DNA of 64,000 bases from an uncultured Prevotella sp. (GCA_900315525.1 OMZO01000003.1:62001-126000); one strand, 5' to 3'; positions 29,427-38,574 are shown, numbered from the stretch's first letter. Notes: generated by a model from the sequence alone, not told the origin. Numbers and translations are program-made.

Positions 29427-31934
29427 CTATTCCTCAGTCTGATAGGTCTTGGGTGACTCACGGCCGAAAAGATACTGTGGCTGATAACCGCCAAGGTCGA
29501 TGACAATCTTCTCGAAGACGATGCCTGGGTCTTTAGGATGAATCGTCAAGGTGTGTGTCTGACCGTCTCCGACAGGCAGTTCTACGATCTTCTCCACGAC
29601 GCGGCGGGCAATGGTGGGATAGTAGATTGTATAGATGTTCCGCGGCTTCTCGTTCAGATTGTGATTGAAGTTGACGCTGACAGGGGTTCCGCCGTCGATG
29701 GCTACTTCATACTCCAGTCCGCCTTTATCGAGGAAGTCGAGTGTGGATTTCGTGATGATGTGTACCTTAGCCGTCTTGCTATTGGTGCTTTTGAAACGGT
29801 AGGTCAGGGTGGCGTCGTCGGTGCCCGTCGTGTAGGGCATAAGGGCAATGCCGCTCAGTGTGCGTCCCATGTAAGGGATGACGGTCCACTGTGCCTTGTT
29901 GCCGTCTTGGCGCGCCCAGGTGTGTTCTGCCTCTATGCTGATATAGCCGTTGGAGGCACAGAACGTCGGTCCTTGTGCGGGTTGTGGCACCTCGATGAGA
30001 CTCGGACATACATCGGCAGGGAAGGCATCGTTCCATTCCGTATAGCTGATGTGCTTCTGTGTCATCATACCGTCCCATTTACCACCAGCCATCTCCTTGT
30101 TGTATTGCAGGCAGAGGAGCGAGTCGCGCTTGAAAGCCTGGCGACAGCGCTCTGCCCAGCAATTGGCCTCGGGATCGCCTTTGGCAGCCAACTGGTGGTT
30201 CATAGCCTGAGCCCAGTACATCTCGTAGATATTACCCATGGCCTGCACGGGGAAGAGGATAATCTGCCGATAGGCGTCACGGTATTCGGGTTTCAGTGTG
30301 ATGAACTGGCGGAGGGCACGTGCCTCAAGAGCCTGATATTCGCCGACCACCTGTGCAAACTCATCGGTGGTATATGTCGTGGCATCCAGCATCTCTGATG
30401 TGATGCGACCATTGTACTTGCTCACGAGATTCAGAATCTGTGCAGCCTCTTGGGCTTGGTCTTGGCCGAAGTTCTCGGCACAGAAGTCACGCGTGTGGTC
30501 CAACAGGTCTGCCTTGTCAGCAGATGGGGCTACGTGGTATTTCGTGGGGTTCCAAGCCATATCCATGAAGAGCTGTATGGGATACTCCATCGGTTTGAGG
30601 TCGCCCACGTTGAGAATCCATAGTTTCTGGATACCGCCGTTCCAGGCCAGTTGCAGCTGCTCCCACATGTTCTGGGTCGGAGTGACATTGATCCATTTCG
30701 TATTGCGGGGTGCACCCACGTAGTCGACATGGTAGTACAGACCCCAACCACCCTTGCGCTGCTGTTCCTTGGCTGTAGGGATGCGTCTGACATTGCCCCA
30801 GTTGTCGTCACACAGCAGAATCGTCACATCGTCGGGCACTCGCAGTCCTGCGTCATAGTAGTCTTGTACCTCTTTATAGAGTGCCCATATCTGGGGTGTC
30901 TCCTTGGCAGGGCGCCCTGTCACCTCTTTGATGATGCGGCGTTGGTTGCTGATAATGTTCTCCATCAGTTTGGTGTCTGTCTTGTCGCCCATGGCCTCGT
31001 CGCCGTCGCCGCGCATACCGATGGTGACGATGTCGTCGGTGCCGTTCATGCGCTGGATGCCCTCACGGAAGAAGCGGTCGAGATTTTGCTTGTTGGTGGC
31101 GTAGTTCCAGGCGCCCCATCCCTTGCGGTCACGTGCATACTCCTGATGATTCCTGGCCATCGGCTCGTGGTGCGAAGTTCCCATCATGATGCCCATAGCG
31201 TCTGCGGTTTTCAGGTTCTCGGGATCATCGGCATAGAATGCCCATCCCCACATGGCAGGCCAAAGGTAATTGCCCTTCAGGCGTAGGATCAGCTCAAAGA
31301 CCTTTTCATAGAAACGATGGTCACCATAGTTGGTGCCGAAGGTGTTCTTCACCCAGGAGGTCAGACAGGGCGCCTCGTCGTTGAGGAATAGGCCTCGATA
31401 GCGCACAGCCGGTTCCCCGTCTGTATATTCGCCTGCCTGGATATAGATGGTTTCATGTTTTTCCACGGGAACGTCAGCCCAATAGTACCATGGTGACACA
31501 CCTATCTGGCGCGACAGTTCATAGATGCCATAGACCGTACCGCGCTTATCACTACCGGCAATCACAAGTTGGTTTCCGATAGTCTTGATGATATACTTCT
31601 CGGTCTTGCCTTTCAGATTGCTGAGCTTGCCCTCTTTCACCCACTGGTCTATCTGGCGGTTAGCCCCCACAGTACCTATCAGGATGGTAGGCTCTGCCTC
31701 ACGGAGTGCAGGCTTCTGTCCCGTCACGCTTTCGAAATCGCGCATCAGGTTGTCGGCGGCCAGTCTTACACAGCTATGCTCTGTGTTGGCATAGAAGATA
31801 GTCGGGGCGTTCAGTTGCCAGAAACCGTCCTGTGGTGAGAAGGATACAAACGTTTCTGCAGCCGAAGCGCTTAAGGTCAGGACTGCTCCCAGCAGACCGA
31901 GCAGCATCTTTGTTGATAATAGTTTTTTCGTCAT
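29427..31934 (-). CDS. Second GH115 alpha-glucuronidase, secreted
   Basis: The ATG at 31934 is chosen because MTKKLLSTKMLLGLLGAVLT is a signal peptide (cut near ASAA) and a TATCTTTG box lies 20 bases upstream; earlier in-frame ATGs fall above the promoter. The 835-residue protein shows GH115 signatures GSDKRGTVYGIYELSRQIGVSP, WYYWADVPV, RYRGLFLNDEAPCLTSW, VTILLCDDNWGNVRR and WILNVGDLKPMEY, and a beta C-terminal domain. It should remove glucuronosyl side groups from xylan. It is divergent from the second HTCS, which probably controls it, and is followed by GH9. Confidence 0.92.
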   Translation of the reverse strand: MTKKLLSTKMLLGLLGAVLTLSASAAETFVSFSPQDGFWQLNAPTIFYANTEHSCVRLAADNLMRDFESVTGQKPALREAEPTILIGTVGANRQIDQWVKEGKLSNLKGKTEKYIIKTIGNQLVIAGSDKRGTVYGIYELSRQIGVSPWYYWADVPVEKHETIYIQAGEYTDGEPAVRYRGLFLNDEAPCLTSWVKNTFGTNYGDHRFYEKVFELILRLKGNYLWPAMWGWAFYADDPENLKTADAMGIMMGTSHHEPMARNHQEYARDRKGWGAWNYATNKQNLDRFFREGIQRMNGTDDIVTIGMRGDGDEAMGDKTDTKLMENIISNQRRIIKEVTGRPAKETPQIWALYKEVQDYYDAGLRVPDDVTILLCDDNWGNVRRIPTAKEQQRKGGWGLYYHVDYVGAPRNTKWINVTPTQNMWEQLQLAWNGGIQKLWILNVGDLKPMEYPIQLFMDMAWNPTKYHVAPSADKADLLDHTRDFCAENFGQDQAQEAAQILNLVSKYNGRITSEMLDATTYTTDEFAQVVGEYQALEARALRQFITLKPEYRDAYRQIILFPVQAMGNIYEMYWAQAMNHQLAAKGDPEANCWAERCRQAFKRDSLLCLQYNKEMAGGKWDGMMTQKHISYTEWNDAFPADVCPSLIEVPQPAQGPTFCASNGYISIEAEHTWARQDGNKAQWTVIPYMGRTLSGIALMPYTTGTDDATLTYRFKSTNSKTAKVHIITKSTLDFLDKGGLEYEVAIDGGTPVSVNFNHNLNEKPRNIYTIYYPTIARRVVEKIVELPVGDGQTHTLTIHPKDPGIVFEKIVIDLGGYQPQYLFGRESPKTYQTEE

Positions 31935-31954
31935 AGTGTTCGCGTTTTTGCTTG

Positions 31955-31962
31955 CAAAGATA
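31955..31962 (-). promoter_or_regulatory. -7 box of the second GH115 gene
   Basis: TATCTTTG on the minus strand in the 144-base gap shared with the HTCS gene. Confidence 0.55.
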
Positions 31963-32024
31963 CGAATTCGGAGCCTTAAATATGTTTTCATTTGTATCAT
32001 TGGTTTTAAAAAATGTCTCATTTA

Positions 32025-32056
32025 TTTGTTGGGAATAAAAAAATAGACTATCTTTG
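32025..32056 (+). promoter_or_regulatory. Promoter of the second HTCS
   Basis: TTTG 32025-32028, 20 bases, TATCTTTG 32049-32056; the ATG follows at 32079. Confidence 0.85.
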
Positions 32057-32078
32057 CAACAAATTTCTAACGACGACG

Positions 32079-35000
32079 ATGTGGCTTAAAACAATACTGA
32101 CTATTATTAACTGCTGTTTCGCACTGACTTGTGCTGCCCAGTTGGGAAAATTTTTCAACCCCGACAGACAATTGTCCAGTAGTTTTGTGACTCAGGTTTA
32201 TCAGGACCGCGAGGGATACCTTTGGATTACCACTCGAGACGGTATCAACCGCTATGACGGCTATCAGTTTCAGGTGTTCAGACGTGAGAATGAAGGATCG
32301 CAGACGCTCGCGAGCAACTATGTCAATACGATGATACAAGACCGTCACGGTCTGTTCTACTTTGGCATGTATGGCGCGCTGCAGACTTGGGATGGTGGTC
32401 AGTTTAATACCGTCTCGATGACCGACCTCAATGGCAACAAGGGACAGTGCTATGCCACTTGTTTTCTGGAACGCGCCAACGGTGATGTCTTGGCGGGCAC
32501 CTCAGGTCTGGGCGTGATGAAGTTCACGGACAAGACACATGCCAGTCAGATAGGTGGTGCCTTGGCAGACCTGCATACCGTCAATAGCATGATAGAGGAC
32601 AAAAAAGGCAACCTCTGGATGATTGTCAATGATAAAGACCTTCTCTGCTATGACGGCAAGAAGGTGAAGCGCTATCTGACAGACCAGCCTGGACTCTTGC
32701 CCAGCAGAATCGTCGAGGATCAGACAGGACATATCTATGTAGGTACCTCCAATGCCGGTGTTTTCCTGCTCGATGGCGACCGCTCCGAACATATTGAAGG
32801 CACCAACGGACATGGTGTCTCTGCCCTCTATTGCAATCGCAAAGGCCATATCGTCATTGGCTACGACGGTCAGGGTATTGCCCTCTATAATCCCGCTGAC
32901 AAGCGACTCTCCGACAACCCTTTCTATAGCATGGAGGTCGATCTGGCCAGGAGTAAGGTCTATTCCATCATTGAGGATGGCAGCGGTAATCTCTGGTTCG
33001 GCTTACTTCAGAAGGGTATCTACAAACAGCCTGTCACTTCCAATGGTTTCAGCTATATGGGCTACAAGTTGGGCGTGCGCAACATCATCGGTGATGCCTG
33101 TGTTGTCAGCACCCTGATCGATCGGCATGGCAATGGCTGGATAGGCACCGACAAGGGCGGCCTGCATTGTCTCTCTCCCCAAAGCATGTCGGCGAAGCAT
33201 ATCTATGGCGATGTTCCCTCCACCATTATGTCGCTGGCCGAAGGGGCCGATGGCCATATCTGGATAGGTTCCTATGGAGATGGCTTTGGATGGCTCGACC
33301 CTGTCACCTTGAAGTTCCATGCCGTCGTCACGCCTATCGATGATCATCTGATTGTGATGGACATCGCCTGCGACCCTCAGGGACGTCTGTGGCTGGCCAC
33401 GCTGCGCCACGGTCTGATCCTGGCTGATGCCCAGGGGAATATCCTGAAGAACTACGTGATGGGCGAGGGGGCAGATACCGACCGCAAACGTAACTGCATC
33501 ACCAACGACTATGTGTCGCAGGTGTCGGTTTCGCCCGACGGAAAGCGTGTCTATGCCGCCACCTCCATGGGCCTATGCTGTCTGGATATCGCGACCGACA
33601 GCTGGACGAAGGTCTTTGGTGTTAATTGTTTAAATTATGGTACGCCCGTGCGCATAGCACGCGAGTACGGCGGTAAGCTCTGGACAGGTACCAACGAGGG
33701 TCTCTATTGTTATGACCTTCATGGAAAGGAGCTCCATCACTATACCCGTGACGAAGGTCTGCCCGACAACGGTGTGGGTTCTATCGAAGAAGATGCAGCA
33801 GGCAAGTTGTGGATAGCCACCAACCACGGCCTGAGCTGTCTCGATCCCGAAAAGGGACGGTTCCGCAATTTCTTCGTCGACGACGGTCTGCAGAGCAATG
33901 AGTTCAGTGATGGCGCCTCGAGTGTCAATAGCGACGGTCTGATCCTCTTTGGTGGTACTGGCGGTGTCACCTGGTTCACGCCCGAGAACATCATTTCCAG
34001 TAAGTGGGATGCCAGCGTACAGCTGACGTCCTTCACCATCAATGGCCAGCAGGTCGTCAAGCAGAGCCGTTCTGGCGACTATGTTGTTACCGATACGACC
34101 GTCATGGCCAGCAACCATTTCGAATTGAGTTATCACGACAACTCCTTTGCCATCCGTTTCTCCACGCTGACCTACGAGAATCCCGAACATATCACCTATC
34201 TCTATAGCATCAATGGCGAGCCCTTTGTCCGCCTGCAGCCAGGCGCCAATGTCCTCACCTTCTCTCATCTTCCGCAAGGCACCTACCGTTTCCGTGTGAA
34301 GGCCGAGCACAATGAGGAGGAGACACCCGTGCGCGAGTTCACCGTCGTGGTCCATGCGCCTTGGTACCGTTCTGCTTGGGCCTATTTCTTCTATGCGCTG
34401 GTCATCGGCCTCTTCATCTGGCAGTATCTGCTCTACCGTCGTCACCGTGAGCAGAACCGCCTGCGCCTCCAGGCCCATATTCATGCCGAGGAGATGAGTG
34501 AAGCCCGTCTCCGTTTCTTCATGAACATCAGCCACGATATCCGCACGCCTATGACGCTCATCCTTACCCCGCTGCTCTCTCTCATCAAGCACGAGGACGA
34601 TCCGCAGCGCAAGAGTGTCTATGAGACCATCCGTCGTAATGCGGAGCGCATCTTGAGTCTCATCAATCAGATGATGGACCTCCGGAAGATCGACAAGGGA
34701 CAGATGCAGATGCGCATGCGCGAGACCGATCTGGTAGCCTTCGTCAAGGATATCTATACCCTCTTCGAGTCACAGACCAAGGCGAAGCGCATCAAACTGA
34801 GTTTCGATCACGATGCTGATGCCCTGCCAGTGTGGATCGATCGTTCCAACTTCGACAAGGTGGTGATGAATGTGCTCTCCAATGCCTTCAAGTACACACC
34901 TGCGGGTGGTGAGATAGGCATCCGCCTCACTCACGACGCCCAGAGTGCCACCATCGCCATTGCTGATAATGGCGAACAGATTCCCGAGAACCAGCTCGAC

Positions 35001-36071
35001 AAGATATTCGAACGGTTCTACCAGACGTCTTCCACCTATAACAATCAGCAAGCAGGCACCGGTATCGGCCTTGATCTGACACGCTCGCTGGTAGAACTCC
35101 ATCATGGCACCATCACCGCCCATAATCTCGACAAGGGCTGCGAGTTTGTCATCACCATCCCGCTGGGCAATGCCCATCTGAAGCCCGAGGAGATGCTCTC
35201 CGAGCAAGACATCGTAGAACCGATGCAGCCAGAGCTCGTCGAGGAGGGAGAAGAGGAGCCTATACCCGCTGAGCTCGTTGACGACAGTACGGCATCAAAT
35301 CGTCGCCAGCGGCTCGTTATTGCTGAGGATGATGACGAGATACGCAACTATCTCGAGAGCGAACTGGGTCGTGACTACGAGATCCATGCCTGTGTCAATG
35401 GCCGTGAAGCTCTGGCTGAGGCTTATCGCATCTATCCTGATTTGGTCATCAGCGACGTGATGATGCCAGAGATGGACGGTAACACGCTCTGCTCGAAACT
35501 CAAGTCAAACCCGAGCACCAATGTCATCCCCGTCATCCTGCTCACCGCCAAGAGCCGCGATGAAGACAAGCTCGAAGGCTTGGAGACGGGTGCCGATGCC
35601 TACGTCGTCAAGCCATTCAATATGGACATCCTGCGCCGCACCATCGTCAATCTCATCAACAGCCACCGTCTGTTGCGGCTGAAGTATGAGCGCAACGACG
35701 AACTGGAGGAGCAGCTCGACGAGATACGCATGAAGTCGCCCGACGAGAAACTCCTCGACCGCATCATGGATTGCATCAACAAGAATCTGAACAACTCCGA
35801 CCTGAGCGTCGATATGATAGCCGATCAGGTAGGTATCAGCCGTGTCCACGTCCACCGTAAGATGAAGGACCTCACGGGGCAGACCCCCCACGACTTCATC
35901 CGCAACATCCGCTTGAAGAAAGCTGCCCAGCTGCTGGCTAATCAGGGCATGAACGTCACCGAAGTCATGTACGCCTGCGGCTTTGCCAATCCAGCCTCCT
36001 TCTCGACGGTCTTCAAGAAGTTCTATGGCATGACGCCCCGCGACTATATGAAAGAACATCAGCAGCGGTAA
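32079..36071 (+). CDS. HTCS regulator next to GH115/GH9
   Basis: This 1330-residue inner-membrane hybrid regulator starts at 32079 after a consensus promoter; the signal peptide ends near CAAQ. Periplasmic Reg_prop propellers (about 25-690), a Y_Y_Y domain and a TM (765-786) lead to HisKA with H819 (NISHDIRTPM), HATPase, a receiver with D1126 (ISDVMMPEMDG) and a C-terminal AraC-type DNA-binding domain. An acidic spacer between ATPase and receiver is rich in EE/EP. Divergence from GH115 points to control of the GH115-GH9 pair. A second HTCS near the xylan locus suggests that two different oligosaccharide cues are read. Confidence 0.95.
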   Translation: MWLKTILTIINCCFALTCAAQLGKFFNPDRQLSSSFVTQVYQDREGYLWITTRDGINRYDGYQFQVFRRENEGSQTLASNYVNTMIQDRHGLFYFGMYGALQTWDGGQFNTVSMTDLNGNKGQCYATCFLERANGDVLAGTSGLGVMKFTDKTHASQIGGALADLHTVNSMIEDKKGNLWMIVNDKDLLCYDGKKVKRYLTDQPGLLPSRIVEDQTGHIYVGTSNAGVFLLDGDRSEHIEGTNGHGVSALYCNRKGHIVIGYDGQGIALYNPADKRLSDNPFYSMEVDLARSKVYSIIEDGSGNLWFGLLQKGIYKQPVTSNGFSYMGYKLGVRNIIGDACVVSTLIDRHGNGWIGTDKGGLHCLSPQSMSAKHIYGDVPSTIMSLAEGADGHIWIGSYGDGFGWLDPVTLKFHAVVTPIDDHLIVMDIACDPQGRLWLATLRHGLILADAQGNILKNYVMGEGADTDRKRNCITNDYVSQVSVSPDGKRVYAATSMGLCCLDIATDSWTKVFGVNCLNYGTPVRIAREYGGKLWTGTNEGLYCYDLHGKELHHYTRDEGLPDNGVGSIEEDAAGKLWIATNHGLSCLDPEKGRFRNFFVDDGLQSNEFSDGASSVNSDGLILFGGTGGVTWFTPENIISSKWDASVQLTSFTINGQQVVKQSRSGDYVVTDTTVMASNHFELSYHDNSFAIRFSTLTYENPEHITYLYSINGEPFVRLQPGANVLTFSHLPQGTYRFRVKAEHNEEETPVREFTVVVHAPWYRSAWAYFFYALVIGLFIWQYLLYRRHREQNRLRLQAHIHAEEMSEARLRFFMNISHDIRTPMTLILTPLLSLIKHEDDPQRKSVYETIRRNAERILSLINQMMDLRKIDKGQMQMRMRETDLVAFVKDIYTLFESQTKAKRIKLSFDHDADALPVWIDRSNFDKVVMNVLSNAFKYTPAGGEIGIRLTHDAQSATIAIADNGEQIPENQLDKIFERFYQTSSTYNNQQAGTGIGLDLTRSLVELHHGTITAHNLDKGCEFVITIPLGNAHLKPEEMLSEQDIVEPMQPELVEEGEEEPIPAELVDDSTASNRRQRLVIAEDDDEIRNYLESELGRDYEIHACVNGREALAEAYRIYPDLVISDVMMPEMDGNTLCSKLKSNPSTNVIPVILLTAKSRDEDKLEGLETGADAYVVKPFNMDILRRTIVNLINSHRLLRLKYERNDELEEQLDEIRMKSPDEKLLDRIMDCINKNLNNSDLSVDMIADQVGISRVHVHRKMKDLTGQTPHDFIRNIRLKKAAQLLANQGMNVTEVMYACGFANPASFSTVFKKFYGMTPRDYMKEHQQR

Positions 36072-36077
36072 AAGGCA

Positions 36078-36182
36078 ATGATCCCTCTCTATAACGTAGA
36101 GGGGAAAGACATCATCATCGATTGCACCCATCTGGACTACATCTCGTCCGCAGGTCTGCGCATCTCGTCGTCTATCCCCTGA
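36078..36182 (+). pseudogene. STAS-domain (anti-sigma antagonist) remnant
   Basis: Six bases after the HTCS stop, in the same frame, a 34-codon open frame contains DIIIDCTHLDYISSAGLRI. This matches the core of STAS anti-anti-sigma proteins, where the Ser after the IS/SS pair is the phosphosite. The ends of the domain are missing: a normal STAS protein is about 100 residues. It is probably the remains of a deleted gene, possibly once the partner of a SpoIIE-type phosphatase such as the one at 24950. Confidence 0.6.
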
Positions 36183-36240
36183 CGCCTCTCTCTTCGTGAG
36201 ATGCGCCCCTCCTTTCATTTAAAGTAAAAAACGAATTATG

Positions 36241-36264
36241 GGATTCAGAGGAGTCCTTTTTTTT
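36241..36264 (+). terminator. Terminator after the HTCS
   Basis: GGATTC/GAGTCC stem (one G-T pair) with an AGAG loop and eight T. Confidence 0.7.
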
Positions 36265-36379
36265 ATGCCTTCAATCATAAATTTAACTGCTTTAGCGACA
36301 CGATTCAGCCGCCTTGTCGCCGCTTTGTCGCAGATGGCTGCCCCTGTCGCCATAACTTCAGTCAAAAGTCTGCGAAATG

Positions 36380-36411
36380 TTTGTGAATCCCCGAAAACCG
36401 CCGTATCTTTG
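36380..36411 (+). promoter_or_regulatory. Promoter of the double-glycine peptide gene
   Basis: TTTG 36380-36383, 20 bases, TATCTTTG 36404-36411: an exact consensus match. Confidence 0.85.
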
Positions 36412-36459
36412 CGCTGTGATTCAGAACAATATATGTATAACAATAAAAACTTTAAGATT

Positions 36460-36591
36460 ATGACACAGAATTTTATGAGCGCACGCGCTTTGACAATGAC
36501 AGAGTTGGAGAACGTAAATGGTGGTATTCGCGTTAAGAGCAATGGTGGTGAGACTAATCCACGTAAGAAGACATTCGAGGTTCGTGTATAA
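36460..36591 (+). CDS. Small peptide with double-glycine leader
   Basis: The gene encodes 43 residues (52 if the in-frame ATG at 36433 is used). The leader ends in MTELENVNGG with Gly21-Gly22, the pattern cut by C39-peptidase ABC transporters in bacteriocins and related secreted peptides. The 21-residue product after GG (IRVKSNGGETNPRKKTFEVRV) is basic and has no Cys. The gene has an exact consensus promoter and a perfect terminator, so it is a real, independently expressed unit. No C39 transporter or immunity gene is adjacent, so a transporter elsewhere would have to export it. It could be a bacteriocin, a signal peptide or a modified peptide precursor. Confidence 0.7.
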   Translation: MTQNFMSARALTMTELENVNGGIRVKSNGGETNPRKKTFEVRV

Positions 36592-36622
36592 TGAACATTA
36601 CCACACAGAGACTAAAAACTAG

Positions 36623-36660
36623 GCGTTCTGGAAATCAAACTCCAGAACGCTCTTTTTTTT
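36623..36660 (+). terminator. Intrinsic terminator of the peptide gene
   Basis: GCGTTCTGGA (36623-36632) pairs perfectly with TCCAGAACGC (36641-36650) over an 8-base loop, followed by TCTTTTTTTT. Confidence 0.92.
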
Positions 36661-36662
36661 GT

Positions 36663-36764
36663 TTAGTACCCGATACATGATACCGTTCCCATCGCTGTCA
36701 GAATCGCCGTCGCAATAGAGGCGATAATCTGCACAACCCACTTAAAAGTTTCCTTCTTCGTCAT
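36663..36764 (-). CDS. 'Smalltalk'-type microprotein, 33 residues
   Basis: The frame encodes MTKKETFKWVVQIIASIATA followed by a short hydrophobic stretch and TVSCIGY. This K-rich start, a single hydrophobic helix with many I, A and T, and a late S-C fit the tiny Bacteroidetes proteins named 'smalltalk' in automated annotation; their role is unknown. The ATG shares its first base with the last base of the preceding stop (TAATG), so it is translationally coupled to the lipoprotein gene. It is below usual gene-calling limits. Confidence 0.75.
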   Translation of the reverse strand: MTKKETFKWVVQIIASIATAILTAMGTVSCIGY

Positions 36765-37873
36765 TATTCTCTTTCTTTATCGCCTACTATCCGGAGGAAC
36801 TTGCCTTCAAGGGAATAGGCTTTTTTTACGGAGTAACGTCCGTCAGAGTCATAGCCGTATGAAGCAGCGATAATTTCCTTTTTGTCTGAATCAAGGCTGA
36901 TAACGCCTTCTGAGGATGGCAACTGTTTGGCTGTGCCTGTATAGGGATCGATGATATACGACCATATATTACGAGCGTCGGGACAACCTTCCACAATGAT
37001 TTTTACATTATCGCCCGGGACAATTATGGCCTTGTCGGCAGCGGCAATCTGGGTGAGCGGAACGTCGATGGCGTCAGATTGATCACCATTCATGTTTCCC
37101 CACTGCGCTTCAGCCATAGGATTGGTGACGCACACCCTGAAAACTTTACCCGTACGTTTGTTGGTGAGCCATACGGATTTCACGGCATCCATCTCACCCT
37201 CAGCACTTGCCGGCTTTTCTTCCTTGATCTGTACCTCATACTGAGAAGGGGTATCAGGTTGGCTGGCAGCAGTCTTGTTTTCTAATTTATATTCACGTTC
37301 TGAACGTTCATATCCCCAAGTAATCAGCAGTTCTTTTCCACCAGGTTTTATATAGACCAAGCATGGGGCATACTCGGGATACCCATCAGGATGTTGATCA
37401 TGACGACTGCAGTGGCATCCCTTATGTATTATATTGTAAAATGTATAGATACCATTGCCTCGGGCATGAACGCAGTAGTTAATGGTTGTATCAGGCTTTG
37501 TTTCCCAATCATGTATAACGGTCGTAAGGTCAGCTGTTCCAATAGGGGCGATGGTGTCGCCTTCGATAGTGGTATCGTAGAATACGATGGTGCCTCCCGT
37601 TTCCTCATTGCGGTATACTTTACCATATTGCGGACGCTCATCTGTCTCGTTTACAGGAAGATCGACCTTGAATATTTCTTTATTGTCTTCTTTATGAGCC
37701 AGTTCCATTCCCGACATGGAATGCCCCTCACTACTGTTCAGAATAGAACTAAGGCGTAAGACGGCATTTTTCTCTAATGACATCGGATAGCTGTTTTGAG
37801 TTGACCGTGAATTACAAGCCCACACGATAGACAACACGCACCCAATCATGGAAAACTGAATATATTTTCTCAT
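36764..37873 (-). CDS. Lipoprotein of unknown function, 369 residues
   Basis: The signal peptide carries lipobox-like SIVWAC20. The N-terminal half contains blocks shared with the next gene upstream: PVNETDERPQYGKVYRNEETG, RGNGIYTFYN and VYIKPGGKELLITWGYE. A Cys/His patch (KGCHCSRHDQH) could bind metal. The C-terminal half (about 215-369) is an extra domain with VWLTNKRTGKVFRVCV and VPGDNVKIIVEGCPDA. I do not know the family. It lies 12 bases after the 37886 gene and overlaps the smalltalk ORF, forming a three-gene minus-strand operon divergent from the helicase operon. Confidence 0.8.
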   Translation of the reverse strand: MRKYIQFSMIGCVLSIVWACNSRSTQNSYPMSLEKNAVLRLSSILNSSEGHSMSGMELAHKEDNKEIFKVDLPVNETDERPQYGKVYRNEETGGTIVFYDTTIEGDTIAPIGTADLTTVIHDWETKPDTTINYCVHARGNGIYTFYNIIHKGCHCSRHDQHPDGYPEYAPCLVYIKPGGKELLITWGYERSEREYKLENKTAASQPDTPSQYEVQIKEEKPASAEGEMDAVKSVWLTNKRTGKVFRVCVTNPMAEAQWGNMNGDQSDAIDVPLTQIAAADKAIIVPGDNVKIIVEGCPDARNIWSYIIDPYTGTAKQLPSSEGVISLDSDKKEIIAASYGYDSDGRYSVKKAYSLEGKFLRIVGDKERE

Positions 37874-37885
37874 AACAAAAAGATA

Positions 37886-38452
37886 TTAATGACTTGCGTA
37901 AAACAAATGTTTAGAATCTTCATAGCCCCGTGTCGTCATGATACTGTCTGCACCAGGATAGACGTAGAGTAGCACACGACTCCAGATTCTGCGAGGGAGG
38001 CTGTCGCTGTCAAGAGAAGTAGAATATAGGGCATAGATGCCCTTGCCTCGTGACTGGACATGACGTGTGACGACACTATCAAGAGCGTTGTGCCTAAACG
38101 TCAACTCACCATCCGTCTGCTGAACAATGATAACAGTCCCCATACCATATAGACTGTCGGCAGGGGTCAAATCGAATTGTATGCTGGAACCTGTCTTGGG
38201 ATTCACATAGATTTCACCATCTTTGGGGGAAGCATTCTCGTCTGTAACAGGGAAATGAATGGAAAAACCCTCCTTCCGCTGATTGAGTGATTCGATAGAG
38301 TCAAGTAACTGCTCTGCTGAAAGTGTAGGACCAACATCACTGTTAAGCAAGTCGCCTAGCAAATTCATCTGAGACATACCCACTGGATCACAGCCAACAT
38401 ATAACAATGTCAGCAACAACATTAAAGAAAATTTCAATATACGCTTATTCAT
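37886..38452 (-). CDS. Lipoprotein of unknown function, 188 residues
   Basis: The signal peptide ends in a lipobox (LLYVGC21). The body repeats the layout of the first half of the neighbouring 369-residue lipoprotein: PVTDENASPKDGEIYVNPKTG, RGKGIYALYS and VYPGADSIMTTRGYED. The two probably arose by tandem duplication, with the other copy gaining a C-terminal domain. It is first in the minus-strand operon; a TATATTTG box is present about 20 bases upstream of the ATG. Function unknown; an envelope location is expected. Confidence 0.8.
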   Translation of the reverse strand: MNKRILKFSLMLLLTLLYVGCDPVGMSQMNLLGDLLNSDVGPTLSAEQLLDSIESLNQRKEGFSIHFPVTDENASPKDGEIYVNPKTGSSIQFDLTPADSLYGMGTVIIVQQTDGELTFRHNALDSVVTRHVQSRGKGIYALYSTSLDSDSLPRRIWSRVLLYVYPGADSIMTTRGYEDSKHLFYASH

Positions 38453-38514
38453 AACTATACTTTGAGTGCAAATATATAAAAAACATGTTTAGCTGCTAAA
38501 TTTTTTAAAGTTTT

Positions 38515-38546
38515 TTAGGGTTTTTGAAAATAAAACACTATCTTTG
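38515..38546 (+). promoter_or_regulatory. Promoter of the helicase operon
   Basis: TATCTTTG 38539-38546 with a weak -33 (TTAG, 20-base spacing). It is the only clear promoter before 52 kb on this strand and decides the ATG at 38575. Confidence 0.6.
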
Positions 38547-38574
38547 TACGCAGATATATACCAACAGTCTATTT

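Noticed and set aside
33630-34592. 320-codon open frame antisense to the second HTCS
   Set aside because: It lies fully opposite a well-supported HTCS; long antisense frames are expected with this codon use, and it has no promoter or domain.
36158-36206. 9-bp stem GCGCATCTC/GAGATGCGC after the HTCS as terminator
   Set aside because: The loop is over 30 bases and there is no T run; the hairpin at 36241-36264 is the better terminator.
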